NCBI GenBank assembly: GCA_014529385.2
Contig: CM043971.1
Span: 28,909,709 to 28,973,708 of the forward strand
DNA: 64,000 bases
DNA from: Adiantum capillus-veneris
Lineage: Eukaryota; Streptophyta; Polypodiopsida; Polypodiales; Pteridaceae
Direction of reading: 5' to 3'
The notes under the pieces were generated by a model that worked only from the letters and a program-made list of their open reading frames with translations, had not been told where the DNA came from and made no database searches. The translations under genes were made by a program, and so were the position numbers. Shown piece by piece: positions 34,675-47,600 of the stretch (its first letter is position 1; every line of letters begins with the position of its first letter).

Positions 34675-35075
34675 ATTTGGTTTCTATTTTCTTGCTTAAG
34701 AAGAGAGGTCCTTAAGTAGCCTATAAATGGTTGATGTTGTTAATTATATTAGTGTAAGTGGAAGTGGGATCTATTATCGGTTTTGTTGAGCCCACTATGT
34801 ATGATATGGTGCACACCTCGGGAGCTTTGGAATTAATAATGGAGTCTTTTTAGACTTGCCTACGGATTTACCATTATTGAGCCATAAGAAGTCCGAAAGG
34901 AGCTAGCCCTCGGCAACTCTGCTATGTTAGACCTACTCCACTACTCTCTATAATTAACCACTTCGAGCCGTGGGTGTAGATACTTAAGAGCCGATTTTCA
35001 AAGGCTAAGAGCAGTGGAAACTAAGGTTTTGAATTGCCAAAGCATACACTAAGTACATACATAAATTTTGTTAAC

Positions 35076-36860
35076 ATGGCTACAATAATCAAGAGATTAG
35101 AATGAACATTGATAACTTTGATTTTGCACATGAAGGTGCTAATGATGATGCTCCCATGTTTGTGGATAATCTCGTCACTAGGTTGAAACAAGCTATGGGA
35201 AACCCTGCTTTGCAAGGCGAAGTTACTCAACAACTTCATGCTTATGGAATTTACCTTCCTCTCCAAGAGGAGAGAGAGCTTAGGAGGCCTCTTGAAGAGA
35301 CCCCCAAAAGAAGACTCTCTCCCATTCGAGAGGAGGAATCCAAAAAGCAAGAAAGCAATGAAAGTTTAAGTTCCTCTGAAGATGTGGCTCCACGAAGACG
35401 GAGGTCTAGACGATCGTTCACTCCTCCCAAGAGAAAAAGATCAACACATAGTCCTTCTCCTCGTCACTCCGAAAGGGAAGAGAGGAAACAAAGGAAGAAA
35501 AGGGTTAGGAAGAGGTCACCCTCTTCTCCTTCTTCTTCACCTTCCTCCTCTTCCGATGAAAGCTATGGCTATTCTCCTAGAGAATACAAGAGGGGAGGAC
35601 ATTGCAAATCATTTCATGCATGGCGAAGGTCACAAAAGCTAAAGAAGTTCAAGGAGGGAGGAAAGACTATCTTTTTCTCACCTATGATGGCACCTTTGGT
35701 GCTACTGACAAAGTGTTGGCCTTCATCCAGCAATTTGATGCGGCCTTTGGAGACGAGGGCTTCACAGAGTCCTCCAAGCTACGCCATGTAGTTATGCACT
35801 TCCAAAAATCATCTCGTCAATGGTGGGCTAGCCTTCGTGGCAGTGGTGAAGCCCAAAAAACATGGAAAATTGTACGAGTTTCCATCATGAAGAAATTCCT
35901 TGCAAGCGATGCAAAGGACAAAGTGCTTACCAAATGGCGTAGCTTGAAGCTTCTCTCCCATGAGTCTATCCACAAATACATGAGTCTACTGTCTTTCAAA
36001 AGATAGACTTTGATGAGCAAAGGCAGCAATTTTGTGCAGGATTACCTGAAGACATGGCCGAATACATCAACTCTCAACGGCCTGGTACTATTAGCGAAGT
36101 AATCCATCACACCATTGTTGCTTCACGCATCAATTTCCATCAAGGGGCTAGACGTAATGTCAAGCCCATGGAAAACAAAGACAAAAATGATGCAAAGGGA
36201 AAAACCAATGTTCAAAATTCTTCCCATGTCACTTCCAACAACAACAACAATTGGTCCAAGGAGAAGGGAGTTTACAAATGTAAAAGCAAACTCTCTATTG
36301 AAGAGCTTGAAGCTTTTTGCAAGGACCATAAGTGTTTCAAGTGTGGGGAGCAAGGAGAAGGGAGTTTACAAATGTAAAAGCAAACTCTCTACTAAAGAGC
36401 TTGAAGCTTTTTGCAAGGACCATAAGTGTTTCAAGTGTGGGGAGCAAGGACATGGCTATCGTTCTTGTCCCAAGAAGAATACTCACAATGAGACTCCTAG
36501 GGCTTCCACCATCAAAGTTCCAAAAGAGGATGCTCATTGCAAAGGATCATCAATTTCCTATGCTTGGGGAAAGGTAAGAGAGCATGATGTCTTCAGCTTG
36601 TTTGACCCTGGCTCTACTCACAACTTCATATCAATGGAGTTGGCCACCAAGTTGGGCATTCAAGATTTTGAGATGGGAGATATGGTAATCGCTGATGCAG
36701 CTTTCAAGGGACTAAAAGCCTTTGTTCCTCCCTTGATTGGGAAGTTTAGGCTTCATGTCCAAAGCTATGTCGACAAAGAAGAATTCTTCATCTCTCCTCT
36801 CCAACATGAGGGTGCTATCCTAGGGGCCCCATGGTTTGATCGCATGCTGCCAACATAAAG
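35076..36860 (+). pseudogene. gag: Gag-protease remnant of family 2 copy D
   Basis: The ATG corresponding to that of copy B is at 35076, but the frame breaks after nine codons and resumes at about 35105 (NIDNFDFAHEG). The basic serine-rich region lies at about 35390-35570, then a one-base deletion in a T-run near 35670 shifts the frame before the capsid-like block (GATDKVLAFIQQFDAAFG). A 94-bp direct duplication (36260-36353 and 36354-36447) repeats the segment ending CFKCGEQG, the first half of the zinc knuckle, and shifts the frame. The complete knuckle CFKCGEQGHGYRSCP follows, then a protease-like FDPGSTHNFIS. Confidence 0.9.
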
Positions 36861-39800
36861 TTCCCTGAACGGAGAATCCACTTCACCTATAGGGGAAAGA
36901 ACATGTATATAGATGCTAGTGAGCGTGGTCGTACTATTCCACTTGTAAATTCTCCTGGTTTTGATAAATCAATGAAGAGCTCAGTTTCTGCGTATATGAT
37001 TTTTGTCAAAGAGTCTCCAAAAGATCCTACTATTTCATCAAAAGTAACTGGTAGGAATCAAGAAGAGTTAGAATTCTCTAATTTTCTAAAAGGATTCCAA
37101 GATGTGTTCATCAATGATATCCCTATGGACTTACCTCCAAAACGAGGGGATGATGACCATCGCATTGAGCTCCTTCCTGGAAGCTCACCACCTAACAAGC
37201 CTCCTTATTGAGTCTCACAAGCTCAACAAGAGGAGATCATGAGGCAAGTACATGAATTGGTAGACAAAGGGATGGTGAGGCCTAGTTCCTCTCCCTTTTG
37301 TTCTCCAGTCCTTTTAGTGAAAAAGAAAGATGGTACATATCATATGTGTGTGGACTATCGAGCACTAAACCATATCACTATCAAAAACAGATTTCCCATG
37401 CCTCAGGTAGAAGATCTGTTTGATAAGCTACAAGGCTCTACCTACTTCAGTAGGATTGACCTTAAAAGTGGCTATCATCAAATAAGGATAGTGGATGAAG
37501 ATATCCTAAAGACCGTGTTTTGCACAACATTTGGTCTTTATGAATATCTAGTCATGCCTTTTGGCTTGACTAATGCACCAGCTACGTTCAATTGTCTGAT
37601 GGAGAAAATTTTTAGACCTTATCACAAATTCATTGGAGTGTTCTTTGATGATATCATCATCTACTGCAAGTCTTTGGAGGAGCATAGCAAGTGATTTTTC
37701 AAGCATTGAGGAAGAACAAGCTTTTTATCAACCAAAATAAAAGAAAATTCTTCCTTCAAGAGATTCAATACCTAGCTCATATTATCTCTCATGATGGTAT
37801 CCGTATGAATCCATCAAAGTTAGAGGTAATAAAATCATGGACTAATCCAAGAAATCTACATGAGCTAAGAAGCTTTATTGGTATGTGCGCATACTATAGA
37901 CGCTTCATAGCAAAATTCTCTCAAGTAGCAGGACCACTACATGACTTAACTAAGAAGTACATTAAGTATGTATGGACAGCTAAGGAGAAAAATTCTTTTG
38001 ATAAGCTCAAAGAGATGCTTACTTCCCAACCAGCCCTCGTGCTTTCAAGTCTCTCAAAGCCATTTGAGGTCCAATGTGATGCTTGTGGTGATTGCCTTAG
38101 AGCAGTTTTGCTTCAAGAAGGGCATGCCATAGCATATGAGAGCCGATGGCTCAATACTGACATGAACGAGTCTTGGGCATTTATGAGAAAGAGCTTTTAA
38201 TTGTTCTACATGCCCTAGACACATGGAAGCACTACCTATTGGGGACTCCATTTATCCTACGAACCCACCACCAAAGTCTCAAGTATTTCATGACGCAAAC
38301 CAATCTTTCTGACAAACAAATGAGGTGGGTAAATTTTCTTTCTCAATTTAGTTTTCATATTGCTCACATTGCTAGTAAGCACAATCAAGTGACCGATGCA
38401 CTTTCACGACGACCAAAAGTTAATGCGGTATCTATAGCTACTCACAATGATCTATCTTCTATGATAGATGAGTATGCTACTGACCTTGACTATAGAGACA
38501 TAATGTCATCCCTTGCTTTGGGGAAGAAAGAGGAACCATTCACCTTGTAGGATGGTTATCTTCTCTACGGAAATAGGCTATGTGTTACACATTCCCTTCG
38601 TCATAAAGTTATGTATGAGTCCCATGCTCCTCTATATGCGGGGCATAGAGGTATTCAACCTACTCTCCGAGTAGTAGATACATACTTGTATTGGCCTACC
38701 ATGAAAGTGGACATACAAGAGTATGTTTCAAAATGTGTAGTATGCCAAAAGAGCAAGTATGATAGAGGGAAGCAACCTGGATTACTCCAGCCATTGCCTA
38801 TCCCAAATTCACCATGGGAGAGTATATCCATGGATTTCATCTTTGGATTACCCAAGTCTATCCATGGGAATATGAGAATATGGACAATAGTAGACAAGTT
38901 TAGCAAACAAGCGCATTTTATTCCTGTCAAAAAGAATATTAAGGCACATCAAATGGCAACTCTCTTCATAGCTCAGATTTTCAAGCAACATGGATTACCC
39001 ACATCCATCGTGTAGGATAGAGATCCTAGAATGACTAGTAATTTTTGGAAAGGTCTCTTTGAAAATCTAGGAACAAGATTGAATTTCTCTTCAGCCTATC
39101 ACCCCACAAACGGATGGCCAAAGTGAGATAGCCAATCTTACGATACTCGATCTATTGAAGACTTATGTTACCGAAGTAGATCAATGATCACAATGGGAAA
39201 AGTACTTACCTCTTGTAGAGTATACTTATAATAATATTGTACATACTTCTACGGGAAAATCACCTTTTGAGATCATTGAGGGAAGACCTAAAAGTCCCTT
39301 GCTACTCAAAGTACATGGGAAGATCTTCGCCGCCGATGAGTATAGCCGTGACCTACAAGAATCTTTTCAAAAGATTAAGGAGGCTATACCCATCTCTCAA
39401 CAAAGGAAAAAAGCTTCTGCTGATAAGAACAGAACGGCCTTAATGTTCAGAGAAAATGATTGGGTCTTACTCAAGTTTCCTAAGGCTCAATTAAGGCAAA
39501 CGATGGGCAAAAATCCTACGGGCCATCAAAAGTATTATGCTAAACTAGCAAAGAGATACTATGGTCCTTTCCAAATCTTGAATCCCATCAATGAGACGTC
39601 TTATCAACTCAAGTTGCCAACCATTGGCTCATACACAATGCCTTTCATGTAAGCCTACTTAAGCCCTACAAAGGCGAGCCACCAAGTGAACCAATTATTG
39701 AAGATCCTCCCGAAGTTGAAGACCAAGAAGAGGTGCTACAACCCGAATCTATCCTTCGGCATGAAGACAAGGTACTACGACATGGTAAGATTTTCCGAAG

Positions 39801-39912
39801 GTATCTTATTAAGTTGAAAAATTATCCTTTTGAAGATGCTAGATGGATGCAAGGAATACAACTTAAGGATAGTATGATCCTTGTCAATGCTTACAATGCT
39901 ACATTAGAGTAA
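36861..39912 (+). pseudogene. pol: Pol remnant of family 2 copy D (RT, RNase H, integrase, chromodomain-like tail)
   Basis: RT at about 37239-37700 has VDYRALNHITIKNRF, FSRIDLKSGYHQIRI and catalytic FDD. RNase H has QCDACGDCLR (the usual GDYLG altered) and HHQSLKYF. Integrase has GHRGIQ, CVVCQ, SMDFIFGLPKS and a glutamate in GQSEIAN. The tail RRYLIKLKNYPFEDARWMQ (about 39800-39860) resembles a chromodomain. Stops at 37209-37211, 38548-38550 and 39013-39015, plus frameshifts near 37690, 38150 and 39105, inactivate it. Confidence 0.92.
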
Positions 39913-40256
39913 GCAAATGTACAAATTTCTTTTAAATGACTCATGCTTTTCTCTTATAAGACTAGTCCTCTTTTTAATTGTGCACAAATTTAACTAGTAT
40001 GCATGCTTAGAATCATGTTTGTGATGATGATGTCTCTCAATCACCAAGTAGAATTTGTCACTCTACTTTGGTAGAATGAAATGGACTAACGAGCAGACAT
40101 GCTTGTGGCAGCTATGTCTCCCAAGCACCAAATGGATTGGTCATCCATCTTGGAAAGATGTCGTAGGGTAAAAAGGGATCCTCTACCCACTAAGTGAAAT
40201 TGACTAATGACTAAGTCTTTATCTCTTCTACCTCATAGTCGAGGACAACTATGATT

Positions 40257-40271
40257 TCAAGAGAGAGGTAA
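40257..40271 (+). other. Polypurine tract of copy D
   Basis: TCAAGAGAGAGGTAA directly precedes the 3' LTR fragment and matches copy B. Confidence 0.75.
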
Positions 40272-40384
40272 TTTCATAAAATCTAATATCTAATATCTAA
40301 CCAAGCCAAATGATTTTCTCATATTAAACTGATCACTTAATGTGGGAGAATAAACGGGAACAAGGGTTAAGATGTAGACATGTG
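40272..40384 (+). repeat. Fragment of the 3' LTR of copy D
   Basis: Matches 33045-33165 (both contain GTGGGAGAATAAA and AAGATGTAGACATGTG) and then stops. The usual leading TG is TT here. The sequence from 40385 does not match the 5' LTR. Confidence 0.85.
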
Positions 40385-43077
40385 TGGCAGGAGGCAATTA
40401 TGCCACTCATCATTCGATCGAGTTTGCAGCACACCATTATTGAAGAAAAAAGAACGGAGCCATTAAAGCTTGACTGTGAAACTAAAATATTTAAAAAATC
40501 ATTTCAAAAAATATAAGCTGACTGTCCCACCTCTCTTAGCTAAAGCTTTTACAATGTTACTTGACTTCACCTTGAGCATACTCAAATCTAGAAAGCGTGT
40601 TTTAATTTTTTCTTGAACCAATTTTGGCGACTTTCTAGAGAAACAAAAAATGGGAAAATGGGTCAAATATATATATATAAATCGGCTTGTAACTTGCAAG
40701 AATGAATACATGCTCTTCATGAAAATTTTCTCTTCCTTTTCTTCATAAACCATATGCGCTCATTTGAGTATCGATTTTTGGTGAAGTGCCATATGTCTTG
40801 CCTGGGTTGAATGAAAACTTTTTGCAAGTACTAATCAGTGATCTTATGGCCAATTGCAAAAAAATGAGTATTGAGTGCATTGAAAGAATTGAAATTTCAC
40901 TTTATTATATGCTCTCTCCTTTCCTATGTATGCCATATCTTCTAGTTTAAGAGCAAGGGAGTGGGCATTGGTTTCAGGTGTGCTTTGATTGAGAACTTCA
41001 ATACATGAATGAACTTTAAATGCACCAATATGAGCCTTATGCATTGGTTTCATGCCATTTCGATTGGAAGCTTGGTTGCAAAAAGGAAATTTTTTCTTTG
41101 TGATATGCATGCTGGCACGAGAGTTGCATTGAGATTGAGTTGAGGCTTGGTCAGGACTTTGTGCTTAAACTTAACATTGCTTGTACATTTTAATGCTGGA
41201 CTTGAATGAAAAACCATTGGAAAGCATTAGAATTGAGCTTGTTTTAATGGCCGAGAGTGAGCATTAAACTTTTGGGCTTGTGATCAATAGTGAATTTTTT
41301 AGTGCCTACTTTGAATGACAAAATGCTTTCATCCACTAACAATTGAGCTTTGTTTTTGAAGGGTGTGGCAAGGCAGCAAGAACTTTCATTGATCCAAGAA
41401 GGGGTCATCATTGCACAATAATCCAAAATTTGGCTAAATAGAGCCAATCCAACTGTTTGGATTAAAAGTTGTATATATGCTAGCTCATAACTTGATCCAA
41501 AGTTAAATTTTTTCAATCGAGCTAGTGTTTAACCAACTTTTTGAGCTTTCAAGTACATAATTTGGCTAGTGAGAGCCATTCATTTTCATTTCATCAAGTT
41601 GCAGTCATCTCTAGCTCAAAGATTTCTCTGGAAATTGTAAAATTTGTTTGCTAGTTGTTAGCCAACTCTTTGAAAAGCTTTAAATTGTAAAATTTGCTTA
41701 TGTAGAAGCATTTTATCTCTCATTGTTGATGTGTATGCATAAATTTGCTATCAAAGAGCATCATGTGCATAACCAAAGGCACTTTTTTCCCTTGGGTTTT
41801 TTTCCTTTGGCAAATTCGGGTATGCAAGACCCTAGATTTAGGTTTTCATTAATGCTTTTTGTGTGTGCATTTGGCTTTTAATAATTGGCCTTTGCAGCTT
41901 GTGTTTACACTTAGCTTCAAAAGGCTTCTTTTGCAAATAGCATGAATAGGTGTAACCCTTCCATGATTTTGCTCTTTTATCTCTTCATTCTCTATGCTTG
42001 GATTAAGTGAAATTTTGCTTCTAAGCTATGGTTTTTTTCATGTTCGAAAGCTAGGCATTTTAAAGTTTCAACACTTTGCTTTGTGAAAATTAACTCATCA
42101 AAAAATTAGGTTTTATGAGTGTTAATCATAGGTAATTGGCCTTGACCTTAGGTTAATGTAGGTTCATTTATTGCTAGTCCTAGATTCTTAGTGATAGTCT
42201 TAATATTCCATTCATTTTTGTCATGACCTAGGGCTATGATTAGGCTTTAGTATTTTCTTAGTCCAATTTCCACTAGTATCTCATAAAGGAAGCAATAAAA
42301 ATGTGCTAAAAAATGAATCATGAAGCAAAGAAGTGTCCAAAAAAGTAGAAAAAATGCTACTAAGGCACATGAAAATAAAAATTCTATGTTACGTTGTGTC
42401 TATGAGAGGCCTAGCGTCTTATTGGCACTTGGTAGGCGAGGGGAGTCACCTTGGCTCGCTTGGTCAAGGCCCTAAACCGATGCCCTGGGTTGATAGGGGT
42501 TAGCCGTTGCCTTGGTAAGCTAGTAGGCTTTTGGAACACCTTCTTGAGGGTTCAAGGAGCTGAGAGTCGCACCTATACTTGCCTTGGGGTGGTAGCCTTG
42601 TGGTTGTGCTTTAATTTTTCAATGAATGACAAAAAACAAAACTTCCATGAGCTTCAAAAAACTTTGACAATGTACGAATAGATTAAGAGCTTCTTTATAG
42701 CCCATAGACATGATAGACTTGAATGATTTATTAAGATTGTTCACATAGTTTTTAGGCTAGTAGGTTTATGAACTTGCATTAGCCTAGGGTCATAAATGTA
42801 TAAAACTGAAATTTCAAGTGGTTTAATCTTCACAATAGTTTGAGAATTTTTTTGCTTTATGTTGTCTAGTTTTTGACTATGATTGACCCATCTTTTAGAA
42901 GCAAAAAATCACTCTGCATGATTGTTCATTTATACTTCATGTTTTAATCATTCTTGGTGGCCTTTGATGCTCCTTACTTGTTCTTATGTTTTGCAGCTCA
43001 ACATTTCTTCCATGGACTTGCTTTCTACCATGTCACCGTGTCTTGCTTCACCGGCACATGAGGACGTGCGCCAAATT
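40385..43077 (+). other. Non-coding stretch leading to a polypurine tract; probably the 3' internal region of an Athila/Tat-like element
   Basis: AT-rich sequence with scattered short frames and no recognisable domain. It contains a more GC-rich island at 42400-42600. It ends in a purine tract and LTR start at 43078-43091, which suggests that the stretch just upstream is the long non-coding 3' region usual in plant Athila and Tat elements. Where that element begins is unclear; no 5' LTR is seen at 40385. Confidence 0.45.
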
Positions 43078-43090
43078 AGGAAGGGGGGAG
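43078..43090 (+). other. Polypurine tract of an Athila/Tat-like element
   Basis: AGGAAGGGGGGAG directly before TGTTAGCAGCGG. The tract at 32167-32180 on the minus strand is nearly the same. Confidence 0.7.
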
Positions 43091-44050
43091 TGTTAGCAGC
43101 GGCTAACGGCTACACCAATTATGCACCAAGCTTTGGATGTGCCATAGTGCACAATATTTACTTTTCATTGTATAGGGCTTGGCCTCATTTAGGAGTTCCA
43201 AAGTTGTATGAGTCTATGCTAGAGAGCTCACTTTATCCCATAGTTGAAGGGTTTGAGGCCCAAAGCTATAAAAGAGCCCTATGCTTAATGAGAGGTCATT
43301 CTTGAGTGGTCCTTTTGAGAACTCTCTCCCTAGAGTAGGTCTTGATGGCCTAGCCTTTGAGCTTAATGCCCATGCTTAGAAGGCTAGTGCTAATCACATG
43401 TAATTAGTGTAATCCTCTCTTAATTAATCTAGTCTTCATTATGTTTTCAATCATGTTTCTCTACTTTCCTTCATTGTTTTGAAGTGTTGATCTTCTCTAA
43501 TCTAACTCTTACTTATGCTAAGCTACTCCGATTAGTGGAGTCCTTATCTAACTCTCTCGATTAAGTGGAGTGGGCGTACTCATGATTGAGAGATTAGATT
43601 TGTCCTCTAATGGTGTGCTTGTGTGTATGTAGGTTTAAGAAGCCTTGAGATTAATTTGATTATGTGCGACTTGATTTGGACACCATGATTGGCATGGTTG
43701 GGGTGGCCGACTTGAATGCGATTTTGTGTGCTTAATTGTCAATGCATGTAATTAGAGTTGTGCTTGAGAGACTCCAAGATTAGTGTGTTTCACTTCGTTG
43801 CTTGATGTGTGTAGATGATTGCTTGTATTGATGCTTGATGTGCGATTAGTATTAGTTGATTTGGGATGATTTCTATTTGCATTGGAGGATGCACGCTCTT
43901 GAATCCTCTCAATCTTTTCATCCGATGACGCTCTTGCACATTCTTTGTGTGATGCCTCCAAGCCCTATCCGGGTCATGCTCTCTCTCTCTACGGATTGAT
44001 AGATTTTGTGGGAGATTGCCTATGCTATGGCGAGCCTCCAACAATCATGT
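43091..44050 (+). repeat. Probable 3' LTR of an Athila/Tat-like element
   Basis: Begins TGTTAGCAGCGGCTAAC, with a short inverted repeat at the very end (GTTAGC/GCTAAC), and has a TATAAAAG box at 43267-43274. The 3' end is not defined; 44050 is only an estimate where composition changes. A second copy for comparison is not in the window. Confidence 0.5.
43267..43274 (+). promoter_or_regulatory. TATA box in the LTR at 43091
   Basis: TATAAAAG about 176 bases after the LTR start, a normal place for the core promoter of a plant LTR. Confidence 0.45.
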
Positions 44051-44159
44051 CCGAACTAGCAGTTGAATGTAGCTATTTTTTGCACACGATTTTGTCCTAA
44101 ATCACTTGGTCCATATTCAATAAGTAAAGAATGGCTAATTGGAAGTATATGTAGCAAGC

Positions 44160-44179
44160 TATGCATACATGTATGCATA
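44160..44179. repeat. Perfect 20-bp palindrome
   Basis: TATGCATACATGTATGCATA equals its own reverse complement. It lies in non-coding DNA just upstream of a possible minus-strand PBS and could be chance in AT-rich DNA. Confidence 0.85.
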
Positions 44180-44356
44180 AACGTTGAGGTGTGTGTGCAG
44201 ATCTAAGAGACTGAAAGAAGTGTTTTAGTGACTTCAAGATTACATGTGAAGTTGTGGCTTATTTTACTGGAATGAGCTACTCTCTTTGATTAGATATTCT
44301 AGTGTTGGGCTAAGAGTGAGATATCAATTTGAACTTCAAGCAACAAATTAGACAAA

Positions 44357-44690
44357 GGCATTGATACTAGAATGAAACTGGAAACAATAATTGAAATGAA
44401 AATGAAAAATATTCTGGAATTAAAACTGGAATTGGATTGTATTAGATCAGATCAAATCATTACAATTTGATAAAGTATTCAGATTAGATCAAATCAGTAC
44501 AATTGGACAAAGTATAGTGAGAGCTAAAGAATTTCTTTGAGCTTATTAACAAGAGAATACAAGAGCACACTGAGCTCCAAGACACTAGACTCAACCGTAC
44601 AATGCCAAAATCATCCCAAAGCATAGCCCAACTCCTAGTCCCATCAAATGAAGTAACGGCCCCTATTTATAGGTGTCAGATTGGGTCTCT
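44357..44690 (-). repeat. Possible end of a minus-strand LTR with PBS-like site and TATA box
   Basis: The minus strand has TATAAATA at 44671-44664. Downstream is a typical LTR-style leader, and then TAGTATCAATGCC at 44369-44357, which resembles the initiator tRNA-Met PBS with several changes. No partner LTR or coding region was found, and the upstream LTR end is unknown. Confidence 0.3.
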
Positions 44691-47600
44691 GACTGATTGT
44701 CCATTGTGTAGTTACTACAATAACTGGTTCTATAATCACCAGTTCAGCCATTAGTCAAAACTCTAGCTTAGGGAATGTTCCCACCATCTACATCCTTCTC
44801 CCTTTTTTTTTGAATTTCAAAGTATTTCCAAAATTTTTGATGTGTGGCTAAAACTTGACTGATATTCACTATTGTACCATACTTAGTTGCAACGACCACA
44901 ATTCTCATACCTAGGATGAGCTAATTGTGTCAATTTCTAGATGATGAGCATTTCCAATTGTCGTGCTTTCATCAAGAAGATTTCTAAAATGATTAGATGG
45001 TATCAACCAAATTGAATCCACAAAATCCCATTTGGTCAGCTTTCTAATGTCTGACTACTGGTGGCACGCGAGATATTACCAATCCTTCATAGTTGGCTTG
45101 TGGTGAGAAAATGTCTGATGAGAACCAAATAATAATTCAATGCCAACCAAATCTTTGTGAAAAAATTGATGAGTTGGTCTATCTCTTATCAAAGTACTGG
45201 CTTGAGTTGTCACTCAGTAGCTTGAGTGTGATCCTTTGCTCCTCTACTGTGATTCTTATGCTATCAAATTGTTGTTCTAATACTTTGTCATACGACATGT
45301 GTGGAAGATATCTTTTTGACGCTACCCAAATGGATGATGATTGGACCAAATCCCTCTTAAGATTCCTAGATGTCTGATGTGGATTAAACGTTTCTAGTTG
45401 TCTAATATATGGAATGCTTCCCCAATTTTCTAATTCTTCCAATGTTGACACGACCAGTTGTTGATGTGGAAAAGATTTCTAATGTGAACAAGTGTTGATT
45501 TTCAAGATGAAACCACCTATGAATTCTAGATCTTATGCACCCAGGTGTTAATGCTCGACTAGATGGTATTGATCAGGTTCCATCTAGCTTGCTTCTTTTC
45601 CATCCCAATATCTAACACTGGATCGACCAGTGCACTAATGTTTCTCAGCTAGTTTGTGACGAGGAAATGTTTGATGACAAATAGGGGATGATCTAATGCT
45701 GACCAATTTATAATTGGATCACTGAATGCTAATGTCGATGTTACTTGAATGGAAGCCTCTAACATCATTCTTGGTTTGAAATAGAGTTTTGTATTCCACT
45801 ACTACTGCCAAGGAACTCTTTCCACAATTTGGCCAACTTTGAAGGTAGCAAACAACAACCAACTGATTACCCTTAGCAAAGGAGAGCCACAAGATTCCTA
45901 GATCCCAAACTTTCAACTCCATATCTAAAGTGTAATTATGAAATTGTAGCTTCCAAATTGGTGCTATGTAGAATGATTTAATCCGTAGAATTCCCATATG
46001 AATCACTAGATAAATGTTTGCCATGAAATCCTTTGAAGTTTGAAATTTTGAAACCAATAAACTTGTGTTATTTGGAATAGTCTAGAATTGGTATATCTAG
46101 TTCTCTAAAATCTAGAATTTTGAACTTCTGACTTTCTAAATAGTTGATACCAACCAAACTTTGATGATAATTAAAAGAACTTGGAGTTGGCATTTAACCA
46201 GTTGTACACATTGTTGATCATGTGCTAATTGGAGAGGTAACTAAATTCAAATCTGATCCTTGGGTCTTAGTGCCTTATGATAAATGCCTAAAGTTAACCT
46301 AATCTGGTACCCATAATGACCAGTTCTAATCTTGATGTTCATCATCTTCTGAATCTTAAAATTGTGATCCTTTACCACCCAAACTGCTACAATTAGAGCT
46401 ATGATGGTTTGATCACTAGAACAATGATAAAAGACATTTTGACCCTCAAACGTCTGATAAAGTATTTTGCATGAACTGAGCATCTGGTTTGATATGTTGG
46501 AGTATATAAATGATGGCAATTGATCCCTCTAGATTTTTGAAATTTGGACTAAAATTTTCTCTTCGTATATTCTAACATGCTCAATTGATATTTTGAGTCT
46601 AAATTTGTGAAACTCTAGCCCTCTAGGTGTCCTATTTTGTACCACTTGAAGTTTGGTGAAATACCATTTCCTAACCATAGATGCTTTAGAAAAGATACTA
46701 AGTGTCGAATGGCTGATTCTAACTTGAACATGATTTGGTCCCACTACTAGCCTGAGCTAGTTGCGATAGGTCTCAGACTTTGGTTACTTAAAATATGATC
46801 ACCAATCATCTAGCCACCTAACATCTAAGTGATCAAAGTTTGATTCCTCAATTTTAATAGACAATAATCTGGCTTCTAAATTTTTGATCAACCATTGTTC
46901 AAGTACTTGGGCATCAAATTTTAGACATTAGATCATCTCAATTCTGGCACGCATGTCCCCAAGAGTTTTGAAATTTGGAATTGATTTTTTGGATCCTGAA
47001 TGTTGATGTTTCCTACCATGTTGGTCATATAAAATTCAACAAAATTTCATCTTAAATCTAGCCTACTGTTCCATTGAAAAGGTACCCTTGGTTATCTACA
47101 TTTGACCTCATGAAAGTTGTCCCTTTGAGCTTTGATCGTAGTTTAACTTTTGGCCATGATATGTGCCATTCAATCACATGATTGTCCTTGAACCAATCCA
47201 AGAACATCAAGTTCCAATGGTTCGTGTTGGTCCCATGACTGTGATCCTAGACCTCACATTCCAGGTTGCATTGGTACAAAGTTCTTTGGATTGCTTCACC
47301 ATCGCTTTACACAAGTACTGAGGATTCTTATCATCTGATTGTTGTGTGTCCCCCTTCTCTAAAATTCCATCACTATGAACTTGTTGATTCCAGTTGAAAT
47401 TTAATTTTTGACATACAATTGAGGAAAGATGATTCTCCTTCAGCATTCCCTGGTCACCACCACATCCTCTTACCATATTGCATTGTTCTTGCACTCTCTC
47501 TTCCTCACCTGTGACAAATACATTCCCCTCCTCCTCATGTATTACCATCACTTCCTATGTGATGAGTACCTCCATCTATTTGGGAATCACCCTCACCCAT

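Larger units (their letters stand above)
33045..40384 (+). mobile_element. Family 2 Ty3/gypsy (chromovirus-like), copy D, 3' truncated
   Basis: 5' LTR 33045-34661, degenerate PBS, Gag and Pol remnants to 39912, PPT at 40257-40271 and only the first ~113 bp of the 3' LTR. LTR similarity stops at 40384 and unrelated DNA follows, so no target duplication can be matched (left flank ACAAT). It belongs to the same family as A and B but is a diverged subfamily. Unlike them it keeps a glutamate codon (GAG, 39125-39127) at the integrase catalytic position. Confidence 0.93.

Noticed and set aside
42400-42600. GC-richer island tested for a tRNA or other structured RNA.
   Set aside because: No A-box/B-box pair or cloverleaf could be drawn.
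45179-47551. A run of minus-strand open stretches of 70-115 codons that could be a decayed LINE or host gene.
   Set aside because: No reverse transcriptase, endonuclease or other motif found; spacing and stops fit chance in AT-rich DNA.
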